DNA of 64,000 nt from Blastococcus sp. CPCC 205250 (GCF_019799925.1 NZ_JABGCG010000006.1:1-64000); one strand, 5' to 3'. Positions 35,419-44,796 are shown, counted from the stretch's first letter. Program-made: numbers and translations. The notes: generated by a model from the letters alone, not told the origin.

Positions 35419-36302
35419 CCCGGGACGACCCGTCCGGGGGCCGGCCGTGGGTCGCCGACGCGCAGGTGCACGTGTGGCTCGACAGCACGCCCGAGCGTCC
35501 CTGGCCGCCGGCGGAGATCCCGCCGCAGCGCACGCCTGCGCTCACCGTCGCCGAGCTCACCCGCGAGATGGACGCCGCGGGCGTCGACGCGGCGCTGCTC
35601 GTCCCGCCCACCTGGGAGGGGCCGCGCAACGACTACGTGCTCGCCGCCGCGGCGGCCGAGCCCGAGCGATTCCGTGCGCTGTGCCGTGTCGATCCGCGCG
35701 ACCCCGTCGACGTCGCGACGCTGCACGACCGCGAACGCTGGACCGGGATGGTGGGGCTGCGGCTGTCGGTCAACCGCGGTGACACCCGGGGCCTCGTGCG
35801 GTCCGCCCTCGCGTCGGGCTACTTCGCCACCGCCGAGCACCTGGGCATCCCGCTCAGCCTGTACGCGCCGGGGCGGCACGGGCTCGTGGCCGACCTCGCC
35901 GAGCGTTTCCCCGCTCTGCGCATCACGGTGGACCACCTGGCCCTCGAGACCGCCGACGCCCCGCTCGAGGACGCCGTCCGGCCCCTGCTCGAGCTGGCCC
36001 GCTACCCCGCCGTCGCGGTCAAGGCCTCGGCCCTGCCGTGCTTCGTGCAGGAGACCGCGCCCTATCCCTCCATCACCCGCACGGTGTACCGGCTCGTCGA
36101 GACCTTCGGCGCCGAGCGGGTCTTCTGGGGCTCGGACCTCTCCCGGCTGCCGTGTCCCTACCGCGACCTCGTCGACGTCTTCACCGACCACACCCCGGAC
36201 CTGAGCGACCGGGAGCGCGCGCTGGTGCTCGGCGGGGCGCTCGCACGGTGGCTGGACTGGCCCGTCCCCCTGACCCCCCGCACAACGGAGGCCTCCCTGT
36301 GA
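35415..36302 (+). CDS. Amidohydrolase family 2 (lactonase/decarboxylase-like)
   Basis: 295 residues. Opens with DAQVHVW, the amidohydrolase-2 metal motif in its Q-x-H form, then LVPPTW, DHLALE and the closing FWGSDLSRLP, where the aspartate is the last metal ligand or proton acceptor. Members cleave lactones, decarboxylate or hydrate aromatic or alicyclic acids. Located between a BVMO-like enzyme and a fused CoA-transferase, overlapping both by 4 bp. A lactone hydrolysis after Baeyer-Villiger oxidation would fit; not proven. Confidence 0.83.
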   Translation: MTRDDPSGGRPWVADAQVHVWLDSTPERPWPPAEIPPQRTPALTVAELTREMDAAGVDAALLVPPTWEGPRNDYVLAAAAAEPERFRALCRVDPRDPVDVATLHDRERWTGMVGLRLSVNRGDTRGLVRSALASGYFATAEHLGIPLSLYAPGRHGLVADLAERFPALRITVDHLALETADAPLEDAVRPLLELARYPAVAVKASALPCFVQETAPYPSITRTVYRLVETFGAERVFWGSDLSRLPCPYRDLVDVFTDHTPDLSDRERALVLGGALARWLDWPVPLTPRTTEASL

Positions 36303-38857
36303 GCGACGACGTCAAGCCCGGCAGCCTCGCCGGGGTCCGCGTCCTGGAGTACGGCGACGAGAAGGGCGAGTACTGCGGTCTCGTCCTCGCCGGTCTCGGT
36401 GCCGAGGTCGTCAAGGTCGAGCCCCCGGGCGGCAACGCGACGCGGCGCCTGGGGCCCTTCGTCGACGACACCCCCGACCCGAACCGGTCCCTGCACTTCT
36501 GGGCCTACAACCGGGGCAAGCAGTCAGTCGTCCTGGACCTGGACGACGCCGAGGACGTCGAGCGCTTCGCCACGCTCGCGGCCGGCTGCGACGTCGTCCT
36601 CGACGCGGGTGCGCTGGACGACCTCGAGAGCCGTGGGCTGGGCAGCGAGGCGCTGCGCACCCGGTACCCGCACCTGGTCTACGCGCGGATCACCCCCTTC
36701 GGGGAGACGGGTCCGCGACGGGACTGGAAGGCCTCGGACCTGGTGCACATGGCCCTGGGCGGCCAGGTGATGAACTGCGGCTACGACCCCGACCCGTCCG
36801 GCCGCTACGACCTGCCGCCGGTCGCGCCGCAGCTGCACCACGCCTTCGCGATCGCCGGCGAGCAGATGGCCTTCACCATCGTCGCGGCGCTGATCCGCCG
36901 CCAGGACACCGGCACGGGGCAGCACCTGTCCTGCGCCATCCACGAGGCGGCGGCCAAGAACACCGAGGGCGACCTCATGTCCTGGATCTGCCTCGCCACG
37001 CCCTTCCACCGGCAGACCTGCCGGCACTCGGCGCCAGGCGTCTCGGTGCACCGGTCGATCTTCGCCAGCAAGGACGGGCGCTACACCCTCGCCAGCACGC
37101 GCAACGCCGCCCTGCTCAAGCCGTTCCTCGAGCAGCACGGCATCGGCGCCGAGGACGTGAGCGACGGCAGCGACGAGAAGACCCAGGACTCCCGCGTCCT
37201 CCCGGGCATGGAGGGCGGCGCGGCCCGCAACATGGACGCCGTCGAGCACACGGTGCGCCGGTACCTGCACGAGGACGTCCCGTGGCGGCAGGCGCAGGAG
37301 GCCGGGCTCATGTGGGTGCCGCTGCGCCGGCCGCACGAGAGCGCCTCCGACGAGCACTGGCTGCTGCGCCGCACCTACACCGACGTCGAGCACCCGGAGC
37401 TGGGCCGCACGGTGCGCTATCCGGCCAGCAAGTGGCTCGCCACCGGCACGCAGTGGCAGACCGGCCGCCGCGCGCCGCTCGTCGACGAGGACCGCGACGC
37501 CGTCCTGCGCATCACCCCGCGCGAGCCGGTGCGGCCGCGTCCCGTGGTCGCCGAGGACCAGCTCTCCGTCCACGGCCGGCCGTTCCCCCTGCAGGGGGTC
37601 CGCGTCCTCGACTTCACCTGGATGCTCGCCTCGGCCGGGGCGACGCGGTTCCTCGCGTCGCTGGGCGCCGAGGTGATCAAGGTCGAGTGGCACAAGAACC
37701 TCGACCCCCGCCGCGGCGGCGCTCCCGTCGGCGGCCGAGAGGCCCGTGAACGGGCCACCGGACCCGTCCCGTCCCGCTGGCCGGCGGACCAGGGCGGTCC
37801 TGTCGGCGCGCAGTACAACAACAAGAACCCCGGCAAGCGGGGGATCTCCTTGAACGTCAAGCACCCCGAGGGCCTGGCGATCGCCAAGCGACTCGCCGCC
37901 CAGAGCACCATCGTCGCGGAGGGCTTCTCGCCCGGCGTCATGGAGAGCTGGGGGCTGGGCTACGACGTCCTGCGGGAGATCAAGCCCGACATCATCTACG
38001 CGAAGCAGTCGGGCATGGGCACAGAGGGCGTGTACGGGCGGTTCCGGACGATCGGCCCGGTGGCGCAGGCCTTCGCCGGGACGTCGGAGATGAGCGGGCT
38101 GCCCGACCCGTTCCCGCCCGCCGGCTGGGGGTACTCCTACCTGGACTGGTACGGCGCCTACAGCTTCGCCCTCGCCCTGCTCAGTGCCGTCCACCACCAC
38201 CGGCTGACCGGCCAGGGGCAGGCGATCGACGCCTCGCAGAGCGAGGTCGGGTTGTTCATGACCGCCGTCCCGCTGCTGGACTTCGAGGTGAACGGCCGCG
38301 AGTGGCGGCGCGCCGGCAACCGGTCCCCGTACGGCACGGCCGCGCCCGAGGGCGTCTACCGCTGCGCGGGGGAGGACCGGTGGATCGCCCTCACCTGCGA
38401 ACGTGACGACGACTGGGTGGCGCTGGCCAAGGAGGCCGGCCACCTCGAGTGGCTCGAGCAGGCGGAGTTCGCCACCGCGGATGCGCGGCGGCAGAACCGG
38501 TCGGCCCTCGACCGGCTGGTGGAGGACTGGACCCGCGGCGAGGACGCGTTCACGCTCATGGAACGGCTGCAGGGCGTCGGGGTGGCCGCGGGAGTGGCGC
38601 AGACGGCGCAGGACCGCGTCGAGGGGGACCCCCAGCTGGCCGCCCTCGACTGGCTCACCGAGCTGGAGGCCACCGACTTCGGTCGCTGGCCGGTCGCCGC
38701 GCCCTCGGTCCGGATGAGCGACACGCCGCAGCACGCCGGCGGCCAGGTCGACCGTGGCGCCGCCACGTACGGCGAGCACAACCACGACGTCTACGGCCGG
38801 CTGCTGGGCCTCTCCCGCACCGAGGTCGACGCCCTCGCCGCAGACGGCGTCATCTGA
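36299..38857 (+). CDS. Tandem-fused family III CoA-transferase, N-terminal half degenerate
   Basis: 852 residues with two CaiB/BaiF-like domains (about 1-410 and 425-852). Here the second domain retains the likely catalytic aspartate (Asp616 in YSYLDWYGAY), while the first shows VAPQLHHAFAIAG at the aligned place, without an Asp. This is the mirror image of the fusion at 27990. Probably a pseudo-dimer with one working site. GTG 36299 overlaps the amidohydrolase by 4 bp. Substrate acid unknown. Confidence 0.87.
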   Translation: MSDDVKPGSLAGVRVLEYGDEKGEYCGLVLAGLGAEVVKVEPPGGNATRRLGPFVDDTPDPNRSLHFWAYNRGKQSVVLDLDDAEDVERFATLAAGCDVVLDAGALDDLESRGLGSEALRTRYPHLVYARITPFGETGPRRDWKASDLVHMALGGQVMNCGYDPDPSGRYDLPPVAPQLHHAFAIAGEQMAFTIVAALIRRQDTGTGQHLSCAIHEAAAKNTEGDLMSWICLATPFHRQTCRHSAPGVSVHRSIFASKDGRYTLASTRNAALLKPFLEQHGIGAEDVSDGSDEKTQDSRVLPGMEGGAARNMDAVEHTVRRYLHEDVPWRQAQEAGLMWVPLRRPHESASDEHWLLRRTYTDVEHPELGRTVRYPASKWLATGTQWQTGRRAPLVDEDRDAVLRITPREPVRPRPVVAEDQLSVHGRPFPLQGVRVLDFTWMLASAGATRFLASLGAEVIKVEWHKNLDPRRGGAPVGGREARERATGPVPSRWPADQGGPVGAQYNNKNPGKRGISLNVKHPEGLAIAKRLAAQSTIVAEGFSPGVMESWGLGYDVLREIKPDIIYAKQSGMGTEGVYGRFRTIGPVAQAFAGTSEMSGLPDPFPPAGWGYSYLDWYGAYSFALALLSAVHHHRLTGQGQAIDASQSEVGLFMTAVPLLDFEVNGREWRRAGNRSPYGTAAPEGVYRCAGEDRWIALTCERDDDWVALAKEAGHLEWLEQAEFATADARRQNRSALDRLVEDWTRGEDAFTLMERLQGVGVAAGVAQTAQDRVEGDPQLAALDWLTELEATDFGRWPVAAPSVRMSDTPQHAGGQVDRGAATYGEHNHDVYGRLLGLSRTEVDALAADGVI

Positions 38858-38858
38858 G

Positions 38859-40016
38859 GTGGGCACGGGGAGCACCGACGTCGCGGGAGCCGTCCGGGGC
38901 CGCTCGGCCGTCGTCGCCGTGGGGAACACCGCGCAGGGGACCGTCCCGGGGATCCCGGCCGACGAGCTCGCGGTCGAGGCGCTGCGGATCACGCTGGCCG
39001 AGGCGGGCATCGACAAGAGCGCCGTGGACGGGCTGATCACCTGCAAGTCCTACGGCGGCTTCGGCATCGACACCGAGATCGGCCGCCTCGCCGGCCTGAA
39101 CCCGGCCTACAGCGCCACGCTGGACTACGGGACCTGCAACTTCTCCCTGCACCTGGCCTGCGCGGTGATCGATGCGGGCCTGGCCAGCACCGTGGCGATC
39201 GTCTACGGCACCGACCAGCGCAGCAGCGGGAACCGCTTCGGCCACGCCCTCGGCCGCCAGGACGAGGCGTCCGTCTACGGCTTCCTCAACGTCGCCGGGC
39301 CCGCGGCGATGGCCTTCCGCAGACACCAGCACCTGTACGGGACGACAGAGGCCGACCTCGGCCGCATCGCCGTGTCCCAGCGCCGCTACGCCGAGGACAA
39401 CCCGCTGGCGATCTTCCGGGAGCCGCTGACGCTCGAGGACTACCTGGCCCAGCCCTACCTGGTCGAGCCGCTGCGCCGGTCGGACCTCTGCATGATCTCC
39501 GACGGCGGCGCCTGCCTCGTCGTCGCGCGCGCCGACCGGGCACGCGATCTCACCGAGACGCCGGTGCACGTCCTGGGGATCGCGCAGCAGACGGGGCTGC
39601 GGGACCGGCAGAACGCCGATCAGTGGATGCGCGGCTGGATCGAGCAGGTGGCGTCGCGGATCTACCCCGCGGCCGGCATCGCCCGCGACGACGTCGACGC
39701 CCTCTACATCCAGGACCCGACGAGCGTCTGGGTGCTGCAGATGCTCGAGATGTACGGGTTCGTCGAGCCGGGCGGGGTGGGGGAGGCCTTCGCGACCGGT
39801 CAGGTCGGTCACGGGGGCCGGCTCCCGCTCAACACCAACGGCGGCCAGCTCTCGGAGGCCTACATGTGGGGGTTCCTGCACCTGTGCGAGGCGGTGCGTC
39901 AGCTGCGCGGGGAAGCCGGTGGGCGCCAGCTCGAGGGTCTGCGCACCGCCCAGTACTGCTCCACCTTCGGTTTCATGAAGGCGGCCAGCACGATCCTCGG
40001 CACGGAGCTGTCGTGA
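38859..40016 (+). CDS. Thiolase-superfamily lipid-transfer protein, Ltp2-like (possible retro-aldolase)
   Basis: 385 residues of the SCP2-thiolase fold. GTCNFSLHLACAVID in the first half, NTNGGQLSEAYMWG and YCSTFGFMKAAS in the second. The canonical thiolase nucleophile context is not clear, which is also true of Ltp2, a steroid-side-chain aldolase. The next gene codes a DUF35 protein, the partner such aldolases need, and overlaps by 4 bp. GTG 38859 starts two bases after the CoA-transferase stop. A C-C cleavage that releases a short acyl-CoA is the best guess. Confidence 0.82.
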   Translation: MGTGSTDVAGAVRGRSAVVAVGNTAQGTVPGIPADELAVEALRITLAEAGIDKSAVDGLITCKSYGGFGIDTEIGRLAGLNPAYSATLDYGTCNFSLHLACAVIDAGLASTVAIVYGTDQRSSGNRFGHALGRQDEASVYGFLNVAGPAAMAFRRHQHLYGTTEADLGRIAVSQRRYAEDNPLAIFREPLTLEDYLAQPYLVEPLRRSDLCMISDGGACLVVARADRARDLTETPVHVLGIAQQTGLRDRQNADQWMRGWIEQVASRIYPAAGIARDDVDALYIQDPTSVWVLQMLEMYGFVEPGGVGEAFATGQVGHGGRLPLNTNGGQLSEAYMWGFLHLCEAVRQLRGEAGGRQLEGLRTAQYCSTFGFMKAASTILGTELS

Positions 40017-40441
40017 CGGGGGAGGGCCTCGCGGGGCCGGACACCACGACGGGCGACGACTCGCCGTTCTGGGCAGGAGCCCGCGAGGGCCGGCTGGAGT
40101 TCCAGCACTGCGCCTCGTGCGGGTTCGTGCGGTGGCCGGCAGCCGGGGTCTGCCCGGAGTGCCTGAGCCGGGACTTCGCCTGGCGGCCCGTCGAACCGGT
40201 GGGGACCGTCTGGAGCTGGGTCGTCTACCACCGCGCCTACTCGGCGGCCCTGCGCGAGCGGGTGCCCTACGACGTCGCGCTGGTCGAGCTGGACTGCGGC
40301 GTGCGCCTGCTGACCCGGCTCACCGGCTTCGCCGGAGGCGACGACCCCGTCGGGACCCGGGTCGTCGCCCGGTTCGAGGAGCTGGGCGAGCACGGCCGCG
40401 TGCCGGTCTTCGCCCCGGCCGAGGAAGGGACGGACAGATGA
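40013..40441 (+). CDS. DUF35 / OB-fold zinc-ribbon protein, partner of the thiolase
   Basis: 142 residues. A rubredoxin-like zinc ribbon with Cys33, Cys36, Cys47 and Cys50 (CASC and CPEC) comes before an OB-fold (VGTVWSWVVYHRAY...). This is the DUF35_N plus DUF35 architecture that binds acyl-CoA and pairs with Ltp2-type thiolases. Overlaps by 4 bp on both sides. Confidence 0.9.
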   Translation: MTGEGLAGPDTTTGDDSPFWAGAREGRLEFQHCASCGFVRWPAAGVCPECLSRDFAWRPVEPVGTVWSWVVYHRAYSAALRERVPYDVALVELDCGVRLLTRLTGFAGGDDPVGTRVVARFEELGEHGRVPVFAPAEEGTDR

Positions 40442-40977
40442 CCACGCAGGACACGCCGACCGTCGAGGAACAGCTGGCCGAGCTGCGCAGCCGGCTCGCG
40501 GCGCTCGAGGACGAGAAGGCGATCCGGGAGCTGCTGGCCCGGTACGGCTACTACGCCGACGCCTGCCTCGACGACGAGTACCTGGACCTGTTCACCGAGG
40601 ACGGGGCCATGGACGTCTCCCAGGGCGGCGCGGAGGACCCGTACGCGCTGCTGCGCTGGCAGGGCCGCGAGGCCATGGCGGCGTTCCTCACCGACCGCAC
40701 CGCCGAGCACGGCACGGGCTTCGCCGGCCGGAGCCTGCACGTGCAGGGCAACAACCTCACCGTCGAGGTCACCGGCGACTCCGCGGTGGCCGCCGGCTAC
40801 TCCTTCATCCTCCACCAGGACGGCACCGCGGTCCGGCTCGTGAGCGCGTCGGTCAACGAGTGGCGACTGGAACGGCGGCACGGGACCTGGCGGATCGCCC
40901 TCCGGCGCCGCCGGATGCTGGGCGCGCCGGACACCGCGGACGTGCTGCGCTCCACGGAGACCGCTGCCGGTCGGTGA
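40438..40977 (+). CDS. NTF2/SnoaL-like protein
   Basis: 179 residues with an N-terminal helix (about 8-36) and a SnoaL-like fold: AIRELLARYGYYAD, DLFTEDGAMD, GREAMAAFL, and a final WRIALRRR strand. Longer than the relative at 17601. Could be a small isomerase, dehydratase or binding protein for a ring intermediate. ATG 40438 overlaps the DUF35 stop; last gene of the operon. Confidence 0.8.
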   Translation: MTTQDTPTVEEQLAELRSRLAALEDEKAIRELLARYGYYADACLDDEYLDLFTEDGAMDVSQGGAEDPYALLRWQGREAMAAFLTDRTAEHGTGFAGRSLHVQGNNLTVEVTGDSAVAAGYSFILHQDGTAVRLVSASVNEWRLERRHGTWRIALRRRRMLGAPDTADVLRSTETAAGR

Positions 40978-41007
40978 CGATCCGGGTGGCCTGCGCCACT
41001 CGTGGTC

Positions 41008-41024
41008 TATATTGTGTTCAGACC
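41008..41024 (+). promoter_or_regulatory. Promoter/shared-element candidate of fprB
   Basis: TATATT (41008-41013) followed by GTGTTCAGACC; its complement contains GAACACAATATA. It stands 69-85 bp upstream of the ATG. Confidence 0.4.
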
Positions 41025-41091
41025 TCATTAGCGGGGTCGGCCACAGGCCCGAGCGCGCGACGCCGGGTGCACCGAGGAGGGCAACGGTCCC

Positions 41092-42696
41092 ATGACCTTC
41101 GTGATCACCCTGGGATGCTGCAACGACAGCTCGTGCGTCCCCGTCTGTCCGGTGCAGTGCATCCGGCCGCGTCCGGGTGACCCCGACTTCACGACGGCCG
41201 AGCAGCTCTACATCGACCCGGCCACCTGCATCGACTGCGGGGCCTGCATGGACGAGTGCCCGGTCGACGCCATCCACTCCGAGTACGACCTGCCGGAGTC
41301 CCTGGCGGACTACCTGGAGATCAACGAGGCCTACTTCCGCACCCACCCGATCGAGGAGTCCCTGCCTCCGGACCCGGTGCACCGCCGGCTCCCGGCCGAC
41401 CGCCCCGTGCTGTCCGTGGCCATCGTGGGCTCGGGCCCGGCGGCCTGCTACGCCGCGGGCGAGCTCAGCGCCGTCAAGGGCGTGACCGTGTCGGTCTTCG
41501 AGCGCCTGCCCACGCCCTACGGCCTGGTCCGGGCCGGGGTCGCGCCCGACCACCCGAACACGAAGAAGGTCGCCGACCGCTTCGCGGCGGTGCTCTCGCG
41601 GGCGAACGTGCAGTGCTTCTTCAACGTGGAGGTCGGCCGGGACGTCACGATCGACGAGCTGCTGGAGCACCACCACGCGGTGCTGTGGGCCGGTGGTGCC
41701 GACGACGACCGGCGGTTGGGGATCCCCGGCGAGGACCTGCCCGGATGCCACTCGGCCCGGGAGTTCGTCGCCTGGTACAACGGCCACCCCGACGCCGCCG
41801 GCAGCTCCTTCGACCTCGGGGGTGAGCGCGCCGTCGTCATCGGCAACGGCAACGTCGCCCTCGACGTGGCCCGCCTGCTGGCCCAGCCGGTCACGGCTCT
41901 GGCGGCCACCGACATCGCCGACCACGCCCTCGCGGCGCTGGAGACGAGTCGCGTCGCCGACGTGGTCGTCGCTGCCCGCCGCGCGCCCGAGCACGCCGCG
42001 TACACGACGGGCGAGCTGCTGGCGCTGGACCGGACGGAGGGGGTCACGCTCCTCGCCGTCGGCGACGACCTGGGCTCCGCCGCGCACGTGGAGGACCGGC
42101 GCTCCGAGGTGGTCGCCGCGGCCGCCGCGCGGACCGCCGGGCCGGGGGAGCGGACGGTGACCTTCCGGTACGGGCTACGGCCGGTCGCGGTCAACGGCAC
42201 GGACGCGGTGGAGTCGGTGACCTTCGAGCGGCCGGACGGCACGACCGAGACGGTGCCCGCGACCCTGGTGCTGCGAGCAGTCGGCTACCGGGGCCGCTCG
42301 GTCGCCGGACTGCCCTTCGACGAGGTCCGGGGCACGCTGCCGCACGAGCAGGGGCGGGTCGTGGACGCCGCGAGCGGTCTGCCCGTCCCGGGGGTCTACT
42401 GCTCCGGGTGGATCAAGCGCGGGGCCACCGGCGTCATCGGGAGCAACAAGACCGACTCCGCCGAGACGGTCGAGGCGCTCCTGCACGACTTCGAGGCCGG
42501 TCGCCTGCGCGACCCCCTGCACGGTGCCGAGCAGCTCGCGAAGCTGGTGGAGGCCCGGCAGCCCGCCGTCGTCGACAAGCAGGCGTGGGCCCGGATCGAC
42601 CAGGCCGAGCGGCGCAGCGGACGGGAGGCGGGGCGGCCGCGGCGGAAGCTGGTGCGCCACGAGGACCTGCTGGCCGGCAGCCGCCCCGTCGGCTGA
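41092..42696 (+). CDS. fprB: Ferredoxin-ferredoxin:NADP+ reductase fusion, FprB type
   Basis: 534 residues. N-terminal 7Fe-type ferredoxin: Cys9-x5-Cys15-x3-Cys19-Pro and Cys46-x2-Cys49-x2-Cys52-x3-Cys56-Pro. Then an adrenodoxin-reductase-like module (GSGPAACYAA for FAD at about 112, NGNVALDVARLL for NADP, WIKRGATGVIGSNK near the end). This order is that of mycobacterial FprB. It can pass electrons from NAD(P)H to iron-sulfur partners, and is a candidate to drive the P450s. ATG 41092 after GAGGAGGG. Confidence 0.9.
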   Translation: MTFVITLGCCNDSSCVPVCPVQCIRPRPGDPDFTTAEQLYIDPATCIDCGACMDECPVDAIHSEYDLPESLADYLEINEAYFRTHPIEESLPPDPVHRRLPADRPVLSVAIVGSGPAACYAAGELSAVKGVTVSVFERLPTPYGLVRAGVAPDHPNTKKVADRFAAVLSRANVQCFFNVEVGRDVTIDELLEHHHAVLWAGGADDDRRLGIPGEDLPGCHSAREFVAWYNGHPDAAGSSFDLGGERAVVIGNGNVALDVARLLAQPVTALAATDIADHALAALETSRVADVVVAARRAPEHAAYTTGELLALDRTEGVTLLAVGDDLGSAAHVEDRRSEVVAAAAARTAGPGERTVTFRYGLRPVAVNGTDAVESVTFERPDGTTETVPATLVLRAVGYRGRSVAGLPFDEVRGTLPHEQGRVVDAASGLPVPGVYCSGWIKRGATGVIGSNKTDSAETVEALLHDFEAGRLRDPLHGAEQLAKLVEARQPAVVDKQAWARIDQAERRSGREAGRPRRKLVRHEDLLAGSRPVG

Positions 42697-42710
42697 CGGG
42701 CGGCTGCCGG
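42674..42710. terminator. Hairpin at the convergent end of fprB and the hydratase
   Basis: A perfect 13-bp inverted repeat (42674-42686 with 42698-42710) covers the fprB stop codon and ends two bases before the opposing stop codon. Confidence 0.6.
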
Positions 42711-42711
42711 T

Positions 42712-43557
42712 TCACCACCGGACCGTGGCGGTGGCGTGCTGCGCCTCCCGCGCGCTGGCGATCCGCAGCGCCTGGCTGCCGTCGTCCTGCACCCGCGCGA
42801 CGGCCACCAGGGGCTCGCCGGCGAAGGCGGGGGCGCGCAGGCGGAAACCGATCTCCCGCGGCGGCGGGGCGCCAGGGTCTCGCCGCAGCACCTCTGCCAT
42901 GTGCAGCACCAGGAGCGGGCCGTGCACGACGAGGCCGGCGTAGTGCTCCACGTCGACGGTGTACGGGCGGTCGTAGTGGATGCGGTGCTGGTTGGCGGTC
43001 AGGGCGCTCATGCGGAACAGCAGCGGCTCGTCGGCCAGGAGGGGGAGTGCCGGCGCCGAGGGGTCCGTGTCCGGGGGGTCGGTGGCCAGCGGCGTCCCCC
43101 GGAGGTCGGCCGCGCCGGGCCCGCTGCGGTAGACGATGTCCTGGTCCTCCACCACCCGGACGGCACCGTCCTGCAGGTACTCGCTGCGCACGGTCACGAA
43201 CAGCAGGTCCCCGGAGCGGCCGCTCTTCGCGCGGGCGTCGACGAGCGAGCGGCGGCGCCGGACCGGCTCGCCGTAGCGCAGCGCCCCCTCCCGCCGCCAG
43301 ACGCCGCCGGCGAACATCCGGCGCCGGTCCTCCAGGGGCGGCAGGAAGGCGCCGTCGGTCAGGTGCCCGTCGGTGCCGACCCGTCGTTGCGCCGGCCACT
43401 CCAGGAAGTGGAACCAGTGCCACAGCGGAGGCAGCTCGGGACCCGGCGCCGGCTGGTCCCACAGGCCGGCCGCGGCGGTGCCCACCGCCGGTTCCAGCAC
43501 CTGCTCCTCGTCGGTGGGGTCGGGGTGCCACGTCCGGGCGACTTCCTCGAGGTCCAT
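42712..43557 (-). CDS. HTD2/MaoC-like acyl-CoA dehydratase (mesaconyl-C4-CoA hydratase-like)
   Basis: 281 residues with a double-hotdog pattern. The N-terminal half (PPLWHWFHFLEW, MFAGGVWRREG, RRSLVDARAKSGRSGDL) is the FAS1-like dehydratase type, and the C-terminal half carries ANQHRIHYDRPY with the catalytic His-Asp motif of hydratase 2/MaoC enzymes, then HGPLLVLHM. It would hydrate or dehydrate an enoyl-CoA. ATG 43557 follows GGGAGG. Divergent from the CoA-transferase at 43603, from which only 45 bp separate it. Confidence 0.85.
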   Translation of the reverse strand: MDLEEVARTWHPDPTDEEQVLEPAVGTAAAGLWDQPAPGPELPPLWHWFHFLEWPAQRRVGTDGHLTDGAFLPPLEDRRRMFAGGVWRREGALRYGEPVRRRRSLVDARAKSGRSGDLLFVTVRSEYLQDGAVRVVEDQDIVYRSGPGAADLRGTPLATDPPDTDPSAPALPLLADEPLLFRMSALTANQHRIHYDRPYTVDVEHYAGLVVHGPLLVLHMAEVLRRDPGAPPPREIGFRLRAPAFAGEPLVAVARVQDDGSQALRIASAREAQHATATVRW

Positions 43558-43567
43558 GAGGTCCTCC

Positions 43568-43602
43568 CTGGCACCGCGGTGCGATCGGCTTATGATGCTG
43601 TA
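43568..43602 (+). promoter_or_regulatory. Leaderless promoter of the 43.6 kb CoA-transferase
   Basis: CTGGCA (43568-43573), 17-bp spacer, TATGAT (43591-43596), six bases, then the ATG. No ribosome site is present, so the transcript probably starts at the A of the start codon. Confidence 0.6.
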
Positions 43603-44796
43603 ATGGTACAGATCCACGACAAGCCGCTGGCGGGGATCTGCGTGGTCAGCCTCGAGCAGGCGGTCGCCGCCCCCTTCGCCACCCGTCAGCTGGCCGACCT
43701 CGGCGCGCGCGTCATCAAGGTGGAGCGGCCCGGGTCCGGGGACTTCGCCCGGCGGTACGACGACACCGTCCACGGGCTGTCGAGCTACTTCGTGTGGCTG
43801 AACCGCTCGAAGGAGTCCCTGACGCTCGACGCGAAGGAGCCCGAGGGTCGTGAGGTCCTCGGCCGGCTGCTGGAGCGGGCCGACGTGTTCGTGCACAACC
43901 TGGGGCCGGGTGCCGTCGACCGGCTGGGGTTCGGGCCCGCAGCCCTTGCCGAGCTGAACCCCCGGCTGATCAGCTGCGCGGTGACCGGCTACGGGAGCTC
44001 CGGCTCGTGGTCGCAGCGCAAGGCCTACGACCTGCTCATCCAGTGCCAGACCGGGCTGGTCTCCATCACCGGCACCCCGGAGAGCGGCGCCCGGGTGGGC
44101 ATCTCCATCGCCGACATCGCGGCCGGCATGTACGCCTACAGCGGCGTCCTCACCGCCCTGCTCACCCGGGCCACGACGGGGGTCGTCCGGTCGGTGGAGG
44201 TCTCGCTGTTCGACGCGCTGGCCGAGTGGATGAGCCAGCCGGCGTACTACACGCGCTTCGGAGGAAACGCGCCGCCGCGGATCGGCACGCACCACGCGAC
44301 CATCGCCCCGTACGGCGCCTACGCCGCCTCCGACGGACGCGAGGTCCTCTTCTCGATCCAGAACGACGCCGAGTGGCGCGCCCTGTGCGCGTCCTTCCTC
44401 GAGGCCCCGGAGGTCGCCGACGACGAGCGGTTCGCGACGTCCGCGGCACGCGTGCGCAACCGGGCGGCGCTGGACGAGCTCGTCTCGGCGGCCTTCGCGC
44501 GCCGCACCGGAGGAGAGGTGCAGGAGCTGCTGGACCGCCTGCGCATCGCCAACGCGCCCATCAACGACGTCGCCGACTTCCTGCAGCACCCCGTGCTCAC
44601 CGAACGTGCGCGGTGGCAGGAGATCGACACCCCCGGGGGACCGGCCGACGTCCTCCGGCCCCCCGCCGAGCTCGCCGGCGTGGAACCCGTCATGGGCCGC
44701 GTACCGGACCTCGGCGAGGACACCGCCGCCATCCTCGGCGAACTCGGCTACGACGGACCCGCCACCGAGGTGCTCCGCGCCTCCGGCGTCGTCTGA
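43603..44796 (+). CDS. Family III CoA-transferase (CaiB/BaiF), single domain
   Basis: 397 residues. The N-terminal VVSLEQAVAAPFATRQLADLGARVIKVE is the family entry, and the catalytic aspartate is Asp171 in SIADIAAG. This is a normal one-domain enzyme, unlike the two fusions, and would act as a homodimer. It transfers CoA to an organic acid such as a dicarboxylic or hydroxylated intermediate. Gene starts leaderless; an acyl-CoA dehydrogenase follows after 47 bp. Confidence 0.9.
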   Translation: MVQIHDKPLAGICVVSLEQAVAAPFATRQLADLGARVIKVERPGSGDFARRYDDTVHGLSSYFVWLNRSKESLTLDAKEPEGREVLGRLLERADVFVHNLGPGAVDRLGFGPAALAELNPRLISCAVTGYGSSGSWSQRKAYDLLIQCQTGLVSITGTPESGARVGISIADIAAGMYAYSGVLTALLTRATTGVVRSVEVSLFDALAEWMSQPAYYTRFGGNAPPRIGTHHATIAPYGAYAASDGREVLFSIQNDAEWRALCASFLEAPEVADDERFATSAARVRNRAALDELVSAAFARRTGGEVQELLDRLRIANAPINDVADFLQHPVLTERARWQEIDTPGGPADVLRPPAELAGVEPVMGRVPDLGEDTAAILGELGYDGPATEVLRASGVV

